Source: Gammaproteobacteria bacterium (GTDB taxonomy: Bacteria; Pseudomonadota; Gammaproteobacteria; Arenicellales; JAHEKD01). Taken from it: a stretch of 9,093 bases of DNA. The stretch's first letter is position 1. Each line of letters begins with the position of its first letter. The DNA lies in contig JAHEKD010000061.1 in the NCBI GenBank assembly GCA_024638545.1, positions 1-9,093 of the forward strand, given 5' to 3'. Of the stretch, positions 6,737 through 9,093 are shown in pieces. The notes beneath the pieces are model-generated. The model was not told where the DNA came from and did not search any database. It saw only the letters and a list, made by a program, of their open reading frames with translations. A program made the position numbers and the translations under genes.

Positions 6737-8883
6737 ATTATTGCAAAAACCGCTCTTAGTTCGGTCAGGGTCTGTTTTTTGCCAGTATATCCAAGCAAGT
6801 CAGCACAGATTTTCCAGCTTTCGTTTTTCAGGATTTTAAGAGACAGTAAATTACTTTGTGCTGCCGTCAGTGAGTCACTGATTTTGCTGTTTTTAATACT
6901 CAACTTTGCGTATTTTGACAGCACCCAGTGGCAGTGCGCCAACTGCCTGTTCCCAAATGCGAATGAATAAATATCCAGTTTATCCTGGCGATCGCAATCA
7001 ACCTCACGATCAGAGTGGTCAAGCGTTTGATATAAGCTTGAATAATGTGACTTGACAGATGCCGGATGCAGCGTTGACATGAATTTAATCTCATTTCGCA
7101 TGCGCAGGTGCAATCGACACAGTAATTCCGCGGCTCGCACGGAGCCAGGTTTAAGCATGATCAGAGATCTTGATCCACTTCTGGCATTTTTGCGATAGCC
7201 AAGCTTAACGGGTGAAAAATTCAGTTTTTTCCAAAACTCAAAAAGACGATTTTCAAATCCGAAACTGACCCCAAAGTAGTCTAATTGATGAATACTCGCC
7301 TGATATTTGAGGGCGCTTTTGACTAGATTTTTTCCGATTCCAATTTTCTGATATGGTTTGCTAACGGCGATCCTCAGAATTCGCCTATAGTTATATCCAC
7401 AGGCACTTGCGAAGCCGCATTGTGCAGCGATGCATTGCGGTATCAGGTGCCCCCGAAACCGCCGAATTCCCAGCCAAATATCCTCATGAAATTCTTCAGG
7501 CAGCCCGCCCTCGCGGCCAACCATCATGGCCGCGTAAATAGTTTTTTTGTAACGGGCAATCCAGAGCTCAATACCGGGTGCATCCAGCATGAAACGCAAA
7601 TCATCGGGTGTTGTCCGATAGTGGGCTAATGACAGTAAAGCGTATATCTGATCGATTATCTCTGTGCTGGACGCCAGCTCATTTCTGTCAAGTTTCTCAA
7701 ATTTTAAATCGCTTATTGAAATTTGAGAAGCCGGATTGTCGATGACTGATATTTCTCTATGATCATGCAATAAACTATCATGCAGGAGATTTTCAACCGG
7801 ATCATTTTCACACCATCGTAAAGATTGTCTAAGTCTGATCCGTGTAACAGGATTCTTGTTTTTTAAAAGCTGTTTTTCGAGTTTGGCGGTAAAGCCCATT
7901 CCAGTACCTTCATAGCCGTCAGTCGTCGTTGACAGAATTATTTTAGGATAATCTTCCAGCATTCGTAACAGCTGAGGTAACGGTATTGAGGCTGCTTCAT
8001 CGACTATGAGCAGATCTGTTTCCTGTTTTGTTTTTAAAAATTCATCCGGCGGGCGATATATAATTGAAAGTGGGGAGCGGGTAATTTGGTAATTGAAAAT
8101 AGCAATTTCATCATCAGTTACCTGCCTTAAAATCGGCAAAATGTTTGATCTGGTCTGGCTTACAACACACACATTAACCTGCCGGGAACAGTTGTTTGCA
8201 AATGCATCAAGGGCTATACCCAGAACCGATGATTTACCGCGGCCTCTTCCGCCAGATAGAATAAGAATTCCAGATTGACTGCCAGATAATATGTTAGCTA
8301 TCCAGCTGATAATCTGTTCATGGCGCTCAGTTAAAATCAGTTTTCTTGACTTGTCTGATACCCAATTTAAATAAAGCTGCTGTAATTCAGACTTGATGTG
8401 CCGGCATTGAGCATGCGTAGAGCTGTTTTCTGCAATTGAAATGATAGAACCGGAATGCCTGCAGGACCGAAGTTTATGAATAAAGTATTCAATGAATCTA
8501 CCTTTAATATCTTTAACAGTATATGGAAATGAGCATAACTTGGAACACTCAGGATCTCGATATATCGGCCACTGTTTAGCGAGTGGGGTAATCAGAAAAA
8601 TCAGTCCAGGTGATTTCACAGTCCCGCACAGGGCACAAAACAATTCAGGGTTAAATCCGTCAAACGTATTGACGATTAAGATGCCGCACTCGGTACCCAA
8701 ATAGTGCTCAATTTGTGCACGCTTGGATGAAGTATTCAAGTTAATCTGGTGCCGGTCCAGTGCTTGATTATCAGATCCGCAGTAGATGATCTCCTTCGCC
8801 TGATTTGGCAGGTCTTCAATAAGTGAATTGAGGTTATTTATACACCAGTCTTCACGGCCGCTGATCCATAATAATTTTCTCAC
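6706..8883 (-). CDS. tmcA: tRNA(Met) cytidine acetyltransferase, GTG start
   Basis: TmcA makes N4-acetylcytidine at the wobble base of elongator tRNA-Met with acetyl-CoA and ATP, which guards against misreading of Ile codons. The product is 725 residues, longer than the 671 of E. coli. Domains in order: N-terminal DUF1726-like part (1-170, LLWISGREDWC); RNA-helicase-like ATPase with Walker A GGRGRGKS (211-218), Walker B VDEAAS (294-299) and GYEGTGMGF (323-331); GNAT acetyltransferase with AHYRTTPDDLR (420-430) and the acetyl-CoA loop RIAVSKPYQKIGIGKNL (504-520); and a C-terminal tRNA-binding tail. The start is GTG at 8883-8881; an in-frame TAG seven codons beyond it and no other start codon between make this the only choice. 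The N-terminus is about 15-20 residues shorter than in E. coli, so the extra length is internal. It converges on tatD. Confidence 0.95.
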   Translation of the reverse strand: MRKLLWISGREDWCINNLNSLIEDLPNQAKEIIYCGSDNQALDRHQINLNTSSKRAQIEHYLGTECGILIVNTFDGFNPELFCALCGTVKSPGLIFLITPLAKQWPIYRDPECSKLCSFPYTVKDIKGRFIEYFIHKLRSCRHSGSIISIAENSSTHAQCRHIKSELQQLYLNWVSDKSRKLILTERHEQIISWIANILSGSQSGILILSGGRGRGKSSVLGIALDAFANNCSRQVNVCVVSQTRSNILPILRQVTDDEIAIFNYQITRSPLSIIYRPPDEFLKTKQETDLLIVDEAASIPLPQLLRMLEDYPKIILSTTTDGYEGTGMGFTAKLEKQLLKNKNPVTRIRLRQSLRWCENDPVENLLHDSLLHDHREISVIDNPASQISISDLKFEKLDRNELASSTEIIDQIYALLSLAHYRTTPDDLRFMLDAPGIELWIARYKKTIYAAMMVGREGGLPEEFHEDIWLGIRRFRGHLIPQCIAAQCGFASACGYNYRRILRIAVSKPYQKIGIGKNLVKSALKYQASIHQLDYFGVSFGFENRLFEFWKKLNFSPVKLGYRKNARSGSRSLIMLKPGSVRAAELLCRLHLRMRNEIKFMSTLHPASVKSHYSSLYQTLDHSDREVDCDRQDKLDIYSFAFGNRQLAHCHWVLSKYAKLSIKNSKISDSLTAAQSNLLSLKILKNESWKICADLLGYTGKKQTLTELRAVFAIIYSATWGNKS

Positions 8884-8894
8884 CGGCGGTTTTA

Positions 8895-8898
8895 CCCT
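8895..8898 (-). promoter_or_regulatory. Probable ribosome binding site of tmcA
   Basis: On the - strand AGGG lies 11 bases before the GTG start. The spacing is slightly long, but it is the only purine-rich site near the start. Confidence 0.45.
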
Positions 8899-8906
8899 GA
8901 TTGTCT

Positions 8907-8912
8907 ATTATC
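8907..8912 (-). promoter_or_regulatory. Candidate -10 element of a tmcA promoter
   Basis: On the - strand GATAAT matches the sigma70 -10 consensus at five of six positions and lies about 23 bases before the GTG start, which would give a very short leader. No convincing -35 is found at 15-18 bases upstream (ACCCAT at 17), so the promoter would be weak or need an activator. A 12-base palindrome abuts it. Confidence 0.35.
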
Positions 8913-8924
8913 TTGAGATCTCAA
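8913..8924. promoter_or_regulatory. Perfect 12-base palindrome, possible operator upstream of tmcA
   Basis: TTGAGATCTCAA reads the same on both strands and sits directly upstream of the candidate tmcA -10 element, in the spacer where a bound protein would block RNA polymerase. A second, weaker inverted repeat, GACC-ATG-GGTC, follows at 8926-8936. I do not recognise the site as that of a known regulator. The palindrome is seen directly; operator function is inference. Confidence 0.3.
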
Positions 8925-9093
8925 TGACCATGGGTCGTCGATAGCAAACACCAGAATCCTGAAACAACTCATAACACCTCAGGTCTTGGTATTAAAACGA
9001 ACAGTGTCAGCGGTATTGATGAATTCAAACAATCACGCCAGCGATACCTGTGCGTAGAACTAGATATCTTCCAGAATTGACTCCAGTTTGCTG

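Larger units (their letters stand above)
8884..9093. other. Right-end region without a convincing gene
   Basis: This 210-base stretch runs upstream of tmcA to the window edge. Apart from the promoter-like elements near tmcA, I see no tRNA-like fold, no long reading frame and no repeat. Short open stretches on both strands show no recognisable family. On the - strand the last 33 bases (9060-9092) would encode a 10-residue tail SKLESILEDI and a TAG, which could be the end of a gene lying to the right. Confidence 0.5.

Noticed and set aside
6743..6782. GCAAAAAC and GTTTTTTGC arms around a small ACCG/CGGT stem just after tatD, like a terminator
   Set aside because: The stem is weak, the T-run is about ten bases from it, and the sequence is explained as the coding end of tmcA; on the - strand it would end transcription before the tmcA stop.
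6528..6839. 103-residue + strand frame across the tatD end and tmcA tail
   Set aside because: The sequence has no recognisable domain and is covered by two confident genes in other frames.
9019..9057. ATG-led 12-codon frame on the + strand in the right-end region
   Set aside because: It ends quickly at TAG, has no ribosome binding site and shows no sign of selection.
9060..9092. Possible C-terminus SKLESILEDI followed by TAG on the - strand at the right edge
   Set aside because: Ten codons are too few to identify or to separate from chance; it needs the sequence to the right of the window.
1..9093. Possible new accessory or defence system in the window
   Set aside because: Every sizeable gene is a recognisable housekeeping gene with intact motifs; there are no transposases, integrase sites, direct-repeat arrays or toxin-antitoxin pairs.

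Overview
The window is a gammaproteobacterial-type chromosomal core region. It carries most of the conserved fab cluster (fatty acid synthesis, then peptidoglycan, nucleotide and replication genes) on the + strand. A convergent tmcA gene lies on the - strand. The assignment to Gammaproteobacteria is inferred from the gene order fabH, fabG, acpP, fabF, mltG, tmk, holB, tatD, which follows the order known from Escherichia and Pseudomonas relatives, and from TmcA, a tRNA acetyltransferase typical of that class. The DNA is moderately AT-rich. I cannot name a genus.

Layout: 1-722 holds the 3' part of fabH, whose 5' end lies outside the window. 737-1480 is fabG. 1481-1629 is a 149-base leader before acpP (1630-1863). 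A GC-rich hairpin follows acpP, and then fabF runs 1944-3191. The second half of the cluster is compact: mltG (3230-4246), tmk (4257-4889, TTG start), holB (4900-5940) and tatD (5951-6736), with exactly 10 bases between each successive pair. tmcA (8883-6706, - strand, GTG start) runs towards tatD and overlaps its 3' end by 31 bases. 8884-9093 has no convincing gene; it holds the probable tmcA promoter region and a perfect 12-base palindrome.

How the genes work together: FabH starts fatty acid chains on malonyl-ACP, FabG reduces the ketoacyl-ACP, AcpP carries the chain, and FabF elongates it. MltG ends glycan strands in the envelope. Tmk makes dTDP for DNA, and HolB is a clamp-loader subunit of the replicase. 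TatD is a metal-dependent nuclease. The cluster therefore links membrane, wall and DNA synthesis. TmcA modifies the elongator tRNA-Met anticodon and is a neighbour rather than a functional member.

I see no mobile element, CRISPR array, defence system or undescribed operon. The points worth a second look are absences and local oddities: fabD, pabC and pilZ are missing from their usual places; HolB lacks the zinc-binding cysteines and Walker B acids yet keeps an intact P-loop; and a palindrome sits beside the likely tmcA -10 element.
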